Source: Streptomyces triticagri (GTDB taxonomy: Bacteria > Actinomycetota > Actinomycetes > Streptomycetales > Streptomycetaceae). Taken from it: 64,000 nucleotides of DNA. Within the stretch, counting starts at the first letter, position 1. Every line of letters starts with the position of its first letter. A program made the position numbers and the translations under genes. The stretch is taken from the NCBI RefSeq assembly GCF_003429565.1, contig NZ_QUAK01000194.1, positions 103,751 to 167,750 of the forward strand. The letters run 5' to 3'. This document shows, one piece after another, positions 14,961 to 23,737 of the stretch. The notes under the pieces are model-generated. The model was not told the origin of the DNA. It saw only the letters and a program-made list of their open reading frames with translations, and made no database searches.

Positions 14961-15216
14961 TCGTTTCACCCAACACTTTCCGGCTGAGAGCGCTCCCTGG
15001 TACCCCGAAGGCGATACCCGATAGAGACAAACCTTCGATAGAGAGTTGACGCTCCGTCATCTGATCCTGCCTGCATTCGCCGGGTGTGTAGGGCGATCAG
15101 GCTCGCTCCCGCGGCAGCGCCATCTGCCATCCCGCCTCGCACACCACGCACGGCGAAGGTTCGCGGCACGCACCGGACGCGCGAACCGATAGGCACGTGC
15201 GAACATTTGGCGTGTT

Positions 15217-15717
15217 ATGCCCGCATCGAAAGCGAAACAGGCCGAGGTCGCCCTGCGCCGAAGCAAGGCGATCCGCATGCGCCTGTCCGGCGCCGACTAC
15301 GAGACCATCGCCACCGACCTCGGCTACGCCTCCCGCGGCGCCGCCTGCACCGACATCTCCCGCGCCCTGAAGACCTGGCGCGAACAGGAGCAGCAGGACG
15401 CCGAAGAGTTGGTCCAGGTCGAATCACTGCGCCTGGAGCACCTCCAGGCCGCCCTGTGGCCGGCAGCGCTCGCCGGTGAGATCAAGGCCGTCGAGGCCAG
15501 CCTGAAGATCATGGACCGTCGCGCGCGGCTCCTCGGCCTCGACCGCCCCGGCAAGGTCGCCGTCGAAGGCGTCCCCGGCGGCGCACCGATCGCGCTGGCC
15601 GGCCCCATGGGGGAGGCCGAGCGCCTCGCTGAACTCCAAGCCGTCGTCGCCCAGATCGCCCCCGACGCGGGCGCCCTGGCGGACATCGACCCCGTCGACC
15701 TCGAAGGCGATCAGTAG
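15217..15717 (+). CDS. Terminase small subunit-like DNA-binding protein
   Basis: 166-aa protein directly before the large terminase. Residues 1-55 form a helix-turn-helix segment typical of actinophage small terminase proteins (KAKQAEVALRRSKAIRMRLSG, DYETIATDLGY, DISRALKTW), followed by a helical oligomerisation region with LRLEHLQAALWPAAL. It should recognise the phage DNA end and activate TerL. ATG start; the only weak point is the Shine-Dalgarno. The TAG stop lies inside the first bases of the structured leader of terL. Confidence 0.8.
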   Translation: MPASKAKQAEVALRRSKAIRMRLSGADYETIATDLGYASRGAACTDISRALKTWREQEQQDAEELVQVESLRLEHLQAALWPAALAGEIKAVEASLKIMDRRARLLGLDRPGKVAVEGVPGGAPIALAGPMGEAERLAELQAVVAQIAPDAGALADIDPVDLEGDQ

Positions 15718-15809
15718 CCTGAGCATCCAGTCACCGCTGGTTGCCAAGGGCCGGGTGCACAATCCCCACCCACGGGTGGGCGCTTGTGCGTGCCCGGAGG
15801 TGAACCGCG
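15714..15809 (+). promoter_or_regulatory. structured 5' leader of terL (copy A of a repeated element)
   Basis: This ~96-nt leader is strongly similar to one before the tape-measure gene (35422-35512) and has a diverged relative before the capsid gene (24971-25020). Shared parts: GTAGCCTGA, GCTGGTT (15736-15742), AAGGGCCGGG, a hairpin CCCACC/GGTGGG (15765-15780), and an outer stem CCGGG (15751-15755) with CCCGG (15793-15797). GCACAA/TTGTGC continues the stem. The outer 3' arm includes the first two G of the Shine-Dalgarno GGAGG (15796-15800), so folding would hide the ribosome site. Confidence 0.7.
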
Positions 15810-17330
15810 GTGGCGGAGCGGCAGACCCGCGCCGACGAGCAGCGCGCACGCCTGCGCGCCCTCGCGGCCCTCGCCTCTCCGGCGATGATGGGCCGCTACT
15901 GCCGCTCCCGTGCGTACGCTCTGCCCGCGCACGTGAAGGTCATCAGCCGCGCGCTGACCGGCCTCGGCCGCGACTACGACCGGCTGCTGATCACCTGCCC
16001 GCCCCAGGTCGGCAAGTCCCTGTCGCTGGAGAACTGGGTCATGTGGTGGCTCGCCCACCACCCCACCCACCGGGTCGGCTACTCGACGCACAACCGCGAC
16101 CTCGCTCTCAGGGCGGGCCGCAACGTCCGCGCCCTCGTGCGCGAGCACGGCCTGGCCTTCGGTCTCGGCCTCGACCGGGAGGCGGCCGCTGCGCACGACT
16201 GGTGGCTGGCCACCGGCGGGGGAATGCGTTCCGTGCAGTGCGGCGGCGGCTGGACAGGCCAGCGCCTGGACGCCGGCGTCCTCGACGACCCGCTGAAGGA
16301 CCGCCGAGCTGCCGACTCCCGCCGGGAGCGCGACATCATCTGGGACTGGATGTCCTCCACCTACCTCCGGCGCCTCCAGCCCGGCGCCCCGTTCTGCCTG
16401 ACCCAGACCAGATGGCACGAGGACGACCCGCCCGCCCGCTGCCTCGAGCTCGAAGGCCGCGTGGAAGACGGCGGACGATGGGTCGTCGTCCACCTCCCGG
16501 CCATCGCCGACCCCTCGATCACCGGCCCAGACCTCCTCGGCCGTAAGGCCGGCGCCCCGCTCACGCACCCGACGATCCCCGACGAGGACACCGAAGCCCT
16601 CGCCGCGCACTGGGAGGAGCAGCGCCGCACCACCACCCCCCGCGACTGGGGCGCGCTCTACCAGGGCAACCCGCGCCCCCGCGAAGGCGCCCTCATCACC
16701 CACGACCAGCTCAAGGCGCTGCGGCTGCGCGCCGGCGAGAAGGCGCCGGCGGCCGAGCGGACAGCGGTCGCGATCGACCCCTCCGGCGGCGGCCGCGACA
16801 CCGCCGGCATCATCGCCGGATTCCTCGGCACCGACAGCCGGCTGTATGTGACGCACGACCGCACCCGCGCCTGTTCCTCGCAGGAGTGGTCCCGCACCGC
16901 CTGCCTGCTGGCGTACGAGACCGGGGCCGGAATGTTCCTCATCGAGCGGTACGGCGGCGACTCGGCCACGCTGATCCTGCGCACCGCGTGGGACGCGCTG
17001 CAGCGCGAGGGCACCATTCCCGCGGACCGGCCCTGCCCGTACCTGGGGGAGAAGACCGCGAAGGCCGGCAAGCTCGACCGGGCCGAGCCGATCGCGCAGC
17101 AGATGCGCGAAGGCCGCATCCGCACCCTCGGCGTCCTGCCGGAGTGGGAAGACGAGTGGGCGACCTGGCAGCCCGGCTCGGATTCCCCGGGGCGCGTGGA
17201 CGCGACCGCGTACCTGGCGTATGGGCTGCTGAAAGTCCCCGGGGCGCAGAAGCTGGTCGGCACGGCCGCGGGAACGTCGCTCACGGCCGTGGCCGCGTCG
17301 GGGATGGGGTCGCTCGGCCGTGGCCGGTGA
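15810..17330 (+). CDS. terL: Terminase large subunit
   Basis: 506-aa packaging motor. The ATPase domain has Walker A CPPQVGKS (about 63-70) and the Walker B acidic pair in AGVLDDPLKD (Asp159/160), with coupling-region LTQTRWHEDDP after it. The C-terminal nuclease domain begins with AVAIDPSGGGRDTAG (about residue 316) and includes further acidic positions. GTG start 10 nt after GGAGG. The enzyme pumps DNA into procapsids through the portal and cuts the concatemer. Length and motif order are those of full-length TerL. Confidence 0.93.
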   Translation: MAERQTRADEQRARLRALAALASPAMMGRYCRSRAYALPAHVKVISRALTGLGRDYDRLLITCPPQVGKSLSLENWVMWWLAHHPTHRVGYSTHNRDLALRAGRNVRALVREHGLAFGLGLDREAAAAHDWWLATGGGMRSVQCGGGWTGQRLDAGVLDDPLKDRRAADSRRERDIIWDWMSSTYLRRLQPGAPFCLTQTRWHEDDPPARCLELEGRVEDGGRWVVVHLPAIADPSITGPDLLGRKAGAPLTHPTIPDEDTEALAAHWEEQRRTTTPRDWGALYQGNPRPREGALITHDQLKALRLRAGEKAPAAERTAVAIDPSGGGRDTAGIIAGFLGTDSRLYVTHDRTRACSSQEWSRTACLLAYETGAGMFLIERYGGDSATLILRTAWDALQREGTIPADRPCPYLGEKTAKAGKLDRAEPIAQQMREGRIRTLGVLPEWEDEWATWQPGSDSPGRVDATAYLAYGLLKVPGAQKLVGTAAGTSLTAVAASGMGSLGRGR

Positions 17331-17451
17331 CGGTTCCACCCTCGGGGCGGGTGTGACCGGCAGCACAAACGCACTGGTCAGAGTGGATTGGATCAAGATG
17401 TCCGGTTTACGGTGCGGGCTCACATCGATCACGCGAAGGAACCCGTGCGCC

Positions 17452-17985
17452 ATGGCCCGCCCCGACATCGACGCCGCCGTCAAGAAGCTCCCCTGGGGCA
17501 TGGCGACAAGCCACCGCAGCCAGATCGAACGCCTGCCCAAGGCGCTCATGGACGGGGAGGCCGTCGAGGAGATCGTGGTGGGCGAGTACGGAAGCCACCG
17601 CAACAAGCACGGCCTCCTCGTCCTCACCAGCGCCCGCCTCCTCCTCGTCCGCTCCGGGCTCGTCAACCAGGAGATCGAGGAGTTCCACTTCAACCGGATC
17701 TCCTCCGTGGAGCTGAAGGCGGGATTCACCGACACGGTCACCATCCACGCGTCCGGGAACACCGCCGAGTTCAAGAAGGTCCCCGCCGGCTCGGCCAAGG
17801 CCCTGCGCGACCGGCTCTCCATGATCCTCGCCCAGGGCGGCACACCGCCCCCGCAGCCCGAGGCGCCGGCGTCCAGCGCAGACGTCACGAGCCGGCTGCA
17901 GACCCTCGACCAGCTCCTGGCGGCCGGCGTCATCACCGACGCCGAGCACCAGCAGCAGCGCGCACAGGTCATCCAGAGCATCTGA
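17452..17985 (+). CDS. PH-like plus SHOCT domain protein (accessory gene)
   Basis: 177 aa. Residues about 25-115 resemble a bacterial PH domain: EIVVGEYGSHRNKHGLLVLTSARLLLVRSG then FHFNRISSVELKAGFTDTVTIHASG. The C-terminus, LDQLLAAGVITDAEHQQQRAQVI, is a classic SHOCT helix-turn-helix segment, usually an oligomerisation or docking motif. It interrupts the terL-portal order, with its own ribosome site (GAAGGA) and a hairpin terminator after it, so it is probably a later insertion ('moron'). Its role in phage or lysogen is unknown. Confidence 0.75.
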   Translation: MARPDIDAAVKKLPWGMATSHRSQIERLPKALMDGEAVEEIVVGEYGSHRNKHGLLVLTSARLLLVRSGLVNQEIEEFHFNRISSVELKAGFTDTVTIHASGNTAEFKKVPAGSAKALRDRLSMILAQGGTPPPQPEAPASSADVTSRLQTLDQLLAAGVITDAEHQQQRAQVIQSI

Positions 17986-18000
17986 CGGCCGAACTCCGCC

Positions 18001-18029
18001 GGGCCTGCACCCTCTTGGGGTGCGGGCCC
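18001..18029 (+). terminator. terminator after the PH-SHOCT gene
   Basis: GGGCCTGCACCC and GGGTGCGGGCCC form a 12-bp stem (one G-U) with a 5-nt loop, 16 nt after the stop codon. Further on, CGTAGC (18067) and GCTACG (18079) form a small inverted repeat just before the next gene and may belong to its promoter. Confidence 0.7.
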
Positions 18030-18092
18030 GATGTGCGGGTGGCCCCATTCCACTTACGCTACGCCTCGTAGCGAAACGGCTACGATCTACGC

Positions 18093-18548
18093 ATGACGTG
18101 GACCCTGGCCGTGATCGGGCTGCTCACCTTCGGCGCCGCCGCGCGCCTGACCCGCCTGGTCACCACGGACACCCTCACCGCCCCCCTCCGCGAACACCTC
18201 GCCCGCCGCTCCGGCACCGCCCAGCTCGCCGCCGTCGCAGCGCGCACCAAACCCAAGAAGGACCAGGACAAGGCCGAGCAGGCACGCCTGGACCGCCGCG
18301 TATCACGCCGCCAGACGACCCTCGGCTTCGCGACCTGTGACTGGTGCGTCGGTTTCTGGGCCAGCGCCCTCACCTTCGCGCTGCTGTTCCGCTACAACTC
18401 CGGCGCCTGGCCCTGGGACTTCAACGCCGTGCAGACCTTCCTGTACGCCATCACCGTCCTGGCCTCCTCGTACCTGATCGGCCTCGCCGCCGAAGTCCTG
18501 CCCGATGGCCACGCCGGCACCGACCCGGCCGAGACCGCGGCATCCTGA
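18093..18548 (+). CDS. Membrane protein, DUF1360-like (151 aa)
   Basis: Three hydrophobic segments: residues 3-20 (WTLAVIGLLTFGAAARL), about 85-105 (CVGFWASALTFALLF) and about 115-140 (TFLYAITVLASSYLIGLAAEVL). The pattern FATCDWCVGFWAS resembles DUF1360 membrane proteins. A charged Lys/Arg helix (KPKKDQDKAEQARLDRRVSRR) lies between the first two. The same kind of protein is often found between terminase and portal in Streptomyces phages. Function unknown; a role at the membrane during infection is possible. Confidence 0.7.
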   Translation: MTWTLAVIGLLTFGAAARLTRLVTTDTLTAPLREHLARRSGTAQLAAVAARTKPKKDQDKAEQARLDRRVSRRQTTLGFATCDWCVGFWASALTFALLFRYNSGAWPWDFNAVQTFLYAITVLASSYLIGLAAEVLPDGHAGTDPAETAAS

Positions 18549-18576
18549 ACCCGACAGGCCCAGGGGGCATGAGCTG

Positions 18577-20481
18577 ATGGCATTCTGGCGACTGCACCGA
18601 GGCCGCCGCGAGACCCAACTCGGCATCCACAATCCGGCCGACGACGTCCTGCTTGCCTCGGCTGCCCTCACCGACAAAACGCAGGTGAGGGCAGCCACTT
18701 CACGCCGCCAGCCCTGGCAGAAGGAAGCCTGGGACCTGTACGACCAGGTCCCCGAGATCCACTACGGCGTGGGATGGCGCGCCGCCGCCTGCTCCCGCGC
18801 CCGCCTCTACGTCGGCCGCCTCGACCCCGACGGCTCCTCAGCACCCGCCCCCGTCGACTCCGACGAAACGCCCGGATCCGACGCGCTCCTGGCGCCGCTC
18901 CTCGACCTCGCCGGCGGCCCCCTCGGCCACGCCCAGCTCATCAAGCGCCTGACGATCCACTACGACGTCCCCGGCGAGTCGTGGCTCCTCGGCACCGCCA
19001 AGGGCCCGGAGGGCGGGAACCGCTGGCTGCTCGCCTCGAACGAAGAGGTCACCTCGACCGGCGGAGGGGAGCTGCGGGTCAAGGACCCCGACAACCCCGC
19101 CGAGCAGATCGAGTTCGTGCCCGGCCGCGACACCATCGTCCAGCTGTGGCGCCCCCACCCCAAGGACGCGTCCCAGCCGGACTCCCCGATGCGATCCCTG
19201 CGCGGCACCGCCAAAGAGCTCCTGGACATCTCCGCGCACATCCAGGCCACCGCCGAATCCCGCCTCGCCGGGGCCGGCCTCCTCAAGGTGCCCGACGGCG
19301 TCGACCTGCCGAACCCACAGCAGTCCGAGGGCCCGAACCCTCTGCACGCCAATCCGTTCATTGCCGCCCTGCTGCAGGCCATGGCCGCGCCGCTGAAGAA
19401 CCGCGACGACGCCTCGGCGATCGTGCCGATCATCGCGACCGGCAACCCCGACGCCCTCAAGGCCATGGAACACCTGTCGTTCGCGACGGAATTCGACGCG
19501 CAGGCCCGCGAGCTCCGCGAAGCCGCCGTACGCCGCCTCTCGATCGGCATGGACATCCCGCCCGAGATCCTCCTCGGCATGGGCGACTCCAACCACTGGT
19601 CGGCCTGGCTCACCGAAGAGTCCGCGATCAAGGTCCACATCGAGCCGATGCTGCAGGTGATGTGCGACGCACTCACCACCCACTGGTACCGGCCCACCCT
19701 CACCGCCATGGGCATCGAGAACCCGGACGACTGGGTGGTCTGGTACGACATCGCCGGCCTCAAGCAACGCCCCAACCGCACCCCCGAGGTCGCGCAGGCC
19801 TGGCGGGACGGCATCGTCTCCGACGACACCTACCGCCGCGAACTCGGCCTGTCCGGCGAGGATGCCCCCGACGCCGAAGAGCAGCGCCGCCGCCTCCTCA
19901 CCGAGATCGCCCGCAACAACCCCGCACTCGCCCCCGCAGCGCTCACCGCACTGGGCATCCCGATCGACCTCGCCAGCGTCCCGGCTGAACCGGCTGCGAC
20001 ACTGACCCGCCCCAACGGGGCACCCCCGGCAGGCCTGCCGGGACCAGGCGGTGGAGGACGCGGCGAACCCCCCGCCCTTCCGTCCTCAACCCCCGAACCC
20101 GCCGACACCCGGCAGGCCGCCTCCCTCGCCCTCACCAGCCCCGACACATGGCTGACGACCTGTCTCGACATGGCCGTACGCCGCGCCCTCGCCCGCGCCG
20201 GCCAGTGGCTCATCCACGCCACGCCCCGCTCCCGCAGGCAGACCCTGCAGCGCATGCCCCGCCACGAAGTGCACGTCACCCTGCGCGCCGACCGCGACCA
20301 GCTCGACGACATGCTGCGCGACGCCTTCGCCGAGTTCCACGACGCAACCCCGAACGAACCGTGCCTGCACCAGGCCGTGGACGACTACGTCCGCGCCCTC
20401 CTAGTGGCCGGCCAGCCGCACTCGCGTGACCACCTCCCGCTGCTGCTGCGGCAGTCCGGATGCACGGAGGCAGCGGCGTGA
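18577..20481 (+). CDS. Portal protein
   Basis: 634-aa head portal, the dodecameric ring through which DNA enters and to which the tail joins. Portal-family features: ITRYDVPGES-like segment (LTIHYDVPGESWLL), VPGRDTIVQLWRPHPKD...DSPMRSLRGTAKELLDIS, and the helical stem region with ILLGMGDSNHWSAWLTEESAIKVHI. The C-terminal 120 residues are Ala/Pro-rich and variable. ATG start 18577 after CAGGGGGCATGAGCTG. The stop overlaps the GTG of the next gene. Confidence 0.9.
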   Translation: MAFWRLHRGRRETQLGIHNPADDVLLASAALTDKTQVRAATSRRQPWQKEAWDLYDQVPEIHYGVGWRAAACSRARLYVGRLDPDGSSAPAPVDSDETPGSDALLAPLLDLAGGPLGHAQLIKRLTIHYDVPGESWLLGTAKGPEGGNRWLLASNEEVTSTGGGELRVKDPDNPAEQIEFVPGRDTIVQLWRPHPKDASQPDSPMRSLRGTAKELLDISAHIQATAESRLAGAGLLKVPDGVDLPNPQQSEGPNPLHANPFIAALLQAMAAPLKNRDDASAIVPIIATGNPDALKAMEHLSFATEFDAQARELREAAVRRLSIGMDIPPEILLGMGDSNHWSAWLTEESAIKVHIEPMLQVMCDALTTHWYRPTLTAMGIENPDDWVVWYDIAGLKQRPNRTPEVAQAWRDGIVSDDTYRRELGLSGEDAPDAEEQRRRLLTEIARNNPALAPAALTALGIPIDLASVPAEPAATLTRPNGAPPAGLPGPGGGGRGEPPALPSSTPEPADTRQAASLALTSPDTWLTTCLDMAVRRALARAGQWLIHATPRSRRQTLQRMPRHEVHVTLRADRDQLDDMLRDAFAEFHDATPNEPCLHQAVDDYVRALLVAGQPHSRDHLPLLLRQSGCTEAAA

Positions 20482-23459
20482 CCCCGGAGACCGCGAGCGC
20501 CGAGCAGGCCCTCACCCACGCCGCTCGCCAGGCGATCGGCGCGTATGTCGCCGCGATCGAGGAACGCGCCCTCGCCTCACTCACCGCCGCCGGACCGTCG
20601 TACAGCGACCGCCCGCTGTGGCGGCGCCTCGTCGCCCAGTACCTTGCACCCGCGTTCCGGCAGGCCTGGCGCACCGGCTTCGCCCAGGCCCGCCGCACAC
20701 CGCCCGGACCCGAACAGGACACCAGCGACACGGACCTGGACCAGCTGGCCACCCGCACGCTCGGCATCACCGACCGCGTCGCCGACGCCTTCCGCACCGT
20801 CATCGCACGGGCCGAGAACACCGGCGCACTGCGCGATCGCGTGGCCCAGCTCGCCACCCTGGAGGAGTGGCACGGCCAGGCCGACATCATGGGCCGCACC
20901 GCCGCCGCCACCGCCCTGAACGCCGGCCTCATGGCCGGCGCCCTCGACGCCGAACAGGCGACCGGCGAGCGATGGGAGAAGACCTGGCTCGCCACGAGCG
21001 ACGCCCGCACCCGCCACACCCACCGCGCCGCGCACGGCCAACGCCGCCGCCTCAACCAGCCGTTCAGAGTCGGCCGATCCCGGATGCAGTTCCCCGGCGA
21101 CCCCCGCGCCCCACTGTCCGAGGTCATGAACTGCCGCTGCACGATCCTCGTCGCCCGCGCCGGCGACCCGTCCCTGACTGCTCCGCCCCTGCCCGACGTG
21201 GAGGCCCCCATGAACCAAGCTCTCGCCTACGCCCCGTGGGACGCGCTCACAGCGGCCGGTGGCGTCACCCTCGACTCCGACGGCGCCTGGTCCGGCCCCA
21301 TCTCCCTGGTCAACACCTGGTCCGCGGACGGCCGCATGCTCGCCCTCGACCAGGCCGAGGAGCTCCGCGTACGGCCGCTGCCGCTGCCCGTCGCGGTGCA
21401 GTACCAGCTGGCCCAGGGCCACGACGGCGCCAAGGTCGGGCTGATGAGCCTCGATGAGGTCTGGCGTGAAGGCGACCAGGTCATGGGCTCCGGCCGCATC
21501 GACACCACCGACCCGGAAGGCGCTGCCCTCGCCCGCAAGATCTCCGACGGGTTCCTGCGGTTCGTGTCCGCCGACATCGACCAGGCCGACACCGAGACCG
21601 TGTGCATCGGCTCCGACGGCACCCCGGACACCGACTGCGACCCGCAGGACCCGGCCATGACCGACGGCTCCCAGGTCGGGCAGATCTTCACCGGCTGGCG
21701 CATCATGGGCGCCACCCTCGTCGCCCATCCCGCGTTCCCCGACGCCCACGTCGCCCTCGCCGACACCCCACCGCCCGCCGAGCCGGCGGCCGAGCCCGAC
21801 GAGCAGGACGAAGAGGAGGAGAGGGAGGGCTGCTACCTCCTCGACCCCGACACCGGCCGCTGGAACCGCGTCGACTGCGACACCGAAGACGCCGTCCCCG
21901 CCGCCGAGCTCCCCGAAGACGCCGACATCGCTCTCGCCACCACGGCCGGCGTCGAGCTGGCGGTATCGACCTCGCTGCCATGGGCGCCGAAGGACACCGC
22001 GTGGGACGGCGACGCCGCCAAGGAGCGCCTGTTCGCCTGGGCCACCGACGGCGAGCAGCTCGACCCGGCGAAGCTGCGCCGCGCATTCCTCGTCGAGGAC
22101 GGAGGCCCGCAGGAACGCGGCTCCTGGTCCTACCCGGTAGCCGACGTCATCGACGGTGAACTCACCCTCGTCTGGGCGGGCGTGGTCGCCGCCAAGGCCG
22201 CCCTGGGCGGAGCCCGCGGCGCCACCCCGCCCAAGGGCGCCGAGCAGGCCAAGGCAACCGTCGACAAGCTCATCGACGCCGGCAACAAGCACTTCGACGA
22301 CGGCGACGGCGGTGGGGGTGCCGAGGGCGAGGCGCTGGAGACCGCGCTGACCGCATCCGGCGCCGGAGCAGGGTGGATGCCGCCCACCGAGTACTTCCGC
22401 GACCCGCAGCTCACCGAACTGACCTTGTGGCAGTACGACTCCCAGACCCGCCGCGTCTGGGGCCACATCGCCGGCTGGAACGTCCCCCACGTGTCCTTTC
22501 AGGGACGTCAGGTGTTCGCCCCGCACAGCCCGAGCGCCTATGAGCGCTTCCACATGCGGCCGATCCCCACCAGCGAGGGACTCGTGGACGTCGGCCCGCT
22601 GTGCCTGGGCACCGACCATGCCCCCTGGTCCCGTCCCGGGCAGAACTCCGGGAAGCGGGCCGTCAACCACTACGAATCGACCGGCAGCATCATCGCCGCC
22701 GTGCGGTGCGGCGAAGACGCACACGGCATCTGGATGTCCGGCGTGCTGCTCCCGTCCGTCACCGACGAGCAGATGCTGCAACTCCAGCTCGCCACCCTCT
22801 CCGGCGACTGGCGCAACGAGGGCGGAGGCCTCGACCTCAAGGCCGTGTTGGCCGTCCCCGCCGGACACGAGGGCTTCTACACGCCGAAGTCCGCGGCCAC
22901 GGACCGGTCCGACTACGCCCTCGTTGCCTCCGGCGCACTGACCCCGGACGTCCTCGACGTCGCCCGCCGGCGCACCGCCACCGGGCAGGCCTGGACCGAG
23001 GAGACCGGCGGCCGCGGCAACACCGTGCGCATGGCGCGCTCGCTGGCCCGCGTCGACCAGCTCGCCGCCCGCACCACCAACCGCAGGCTGCGGCCCCGCG
23101 TCGAGCGCGCCCACGCCCTCGCCGTACGCAGCAACGCCCACCGGCTCGGTGCCCGATCGCGGCGCGCGCAGGCCCTGGCCGCCCGCGCCACCCCCGCGGA
23201 CGCGGACGCCGAAGGCGGTGAGGAGTGGGCGAACTGGATCGAGCAGACCGGAACCGGCCATCTCCCGCGCTACATCCGGGAAATCGCCAACGCGCTCATG
23301 CGCAGCGGCCGTACGGAATCGCAGGCCATCCAGATCGCCGTCGGCCGCACCAAGTCCTGGTGTCGCGGCGGCGGCAACGTGAAGGCCGACACCCGCGCCA
23401 AGGCCTGCGCGGCAGTTGCCGAGTGGGAAGCCAAGCGGGCCGAGGCTCGAGCTAGCTGA
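20478..23459 (+). CDS. MuF-like minor head protein fused to capsid maturation protease
   Basis: 993-aa fusion. The N-terminal ~230 residues are a phage Mu gpF-like minor head domain (MGRTAAATALNAG, then TWLATSDARTRHTHR...PLSEVMNCRCTI). A second part (about 235-480) has a prohead-protease-like fold with RFVSADIDQAD and TGWRIMGATLVAHPAFPDAHV. After an acidic linker the third part (about 630-830) contains WGHIAGWNVPHVSF, LGTDHAP, and NHYESTG...VRCGEDAHGIWMSG, typical of actinophage capsid proteases. The C-terminus (HLPRYIREIANALM) is a basic helical module. GTG 20478 has GGAGG 7 nt upstream and a GTGA overlap with the portal stop. Confidence 0.85.
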   Translation: MTPETASAEQALTHAARQAIGAYVAAIEERALASLTAAGPSYSDRPLWRRLVAQYLAPAFRQAWRTGFAQARRTPPGPEQDTSDTDLDQLATRTLGITDRVADAFRTVIARAENTGALRDRVAQLATLEEWHGQADIMGRTAAATALNAGLMAGALDAEQATGERWEKTWLATSDARTRHTHRAAHGQRRRLNQPFRVGRSRMQFPGDPRAPLSEVMNCRCTILVARAGDPSLTAPPLPDVEAPMNQALAYAPWDALTAAGGVTLDSDGAWSGPISLVNTWSADGRMLALDQAEELRVRPLPLPVAVQYQLAQGHDGAKVGLMSLDEVWREGDQVMGSGRIDTTDPEGAALARKISDGFLRFVSADIDQADTETVCIGSDGTPDTDCDPQDPAMTDGSQVGQIFTGWRIMGATLVAHPAFPDAHVALADTPPPAEPAAEPDEQDEEEEREGCYLLDPDTGRWNRVDCDTEDAVPAAELPEDADIALATTAGVELAVSTSLPWAPKDTAWDGDAAKERLFAWATDGEQLDPAKLRRAFLVEDGGPQERGSWSYPVADVIDGELTLVWAGVVAAKAALGGARGATPPKGAEQAKATVDKLIDAGNKHFDDGDGGGGAEGEALETALTASGAGAGWMPPTEYFRDPQLTELTLWQYDSQTRRVWGHIAGWNVPHVSFQGRQVFAPHSPSAYERFHMRPIPTSEGLVDVGPLCLGTDHAPWSRPGQNSGKRAVNHYESTGSIIAAVRCGEDAHGIWMSGVLLPSVTDEQMLQLQLATLSGDWRNEGGGLDLKAVLAVPAGHEGFYTPKSAATDRSDYALVASGALTPDVLDVARRRTATGQAWTEETGGRGNTVRMARSLARVDQLAARTTNRRLRPRVERAHALAVRSNAHRLGARSRRAQALAARATPADADAEGGEEWANWIEQTGTGHLPRYIREIANALMRSGRTESQAIQIAVGRTKSWCRGGGNVKADTRAKACAAVAEWEAKRAEARAS

Positions 23460-23481
23460 CATCAACGAAGGGGGCCCCGCG

Positions 23482-23685
23482 GTGGGTTGCAAACCATGTG
23501 GCATGAGGTCCGGCGCAGCGAACGGCGTCGTACGCAAGACCGCCGGCGTGTACCGGCACTCGTATCCGCAGGGTGGCGGGTACGCGACGGCGGACTACCA
23601 CACGAAGGAGGCCGCCGAGCGCGGTCAGAAGCGCCTCGGCGGCACGGTGACGTACATCAACGCCGCGACCGGCAAGGCGATGTGA
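23482..23685 (+). CDS. Small head-region protein with CxxC (67 aa)
   Basis: Begins MGCKPCGMRSGAANG; the CxxC and following strands (VYRHSYPQGGGYATADYHT, TVTYINAATG) are visible. GTG 23482 lies 22 nt after the protease stop with AAGGGGG as a Shine-Dalgarno. Small conserved proteins occur here in related phages; the role is unknown, possibly capsid assembly or decoration. Confidence 0.65.
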   Translation: MGCKPCGMRSGAANGVVRKTAGVYRHSYPQGGGYATADYHTKEAAERGQKRLGGTVTYINAATGKAM

Positions 23686-23737
23686 CAATCCCTGGTTCCG
23701 CACGGCAAGGATCCCAGCGCGCATCTACTCTCTGCGC

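Noticed and set aside
20577..23537. 986-aa minus-strand open frame opposite the MuF/protease gene
   Set aside because: Composition is dominated by Gly/Val/Ala/Asp from antisense reading of a high-GC gene, with no domain and no ribosome site.
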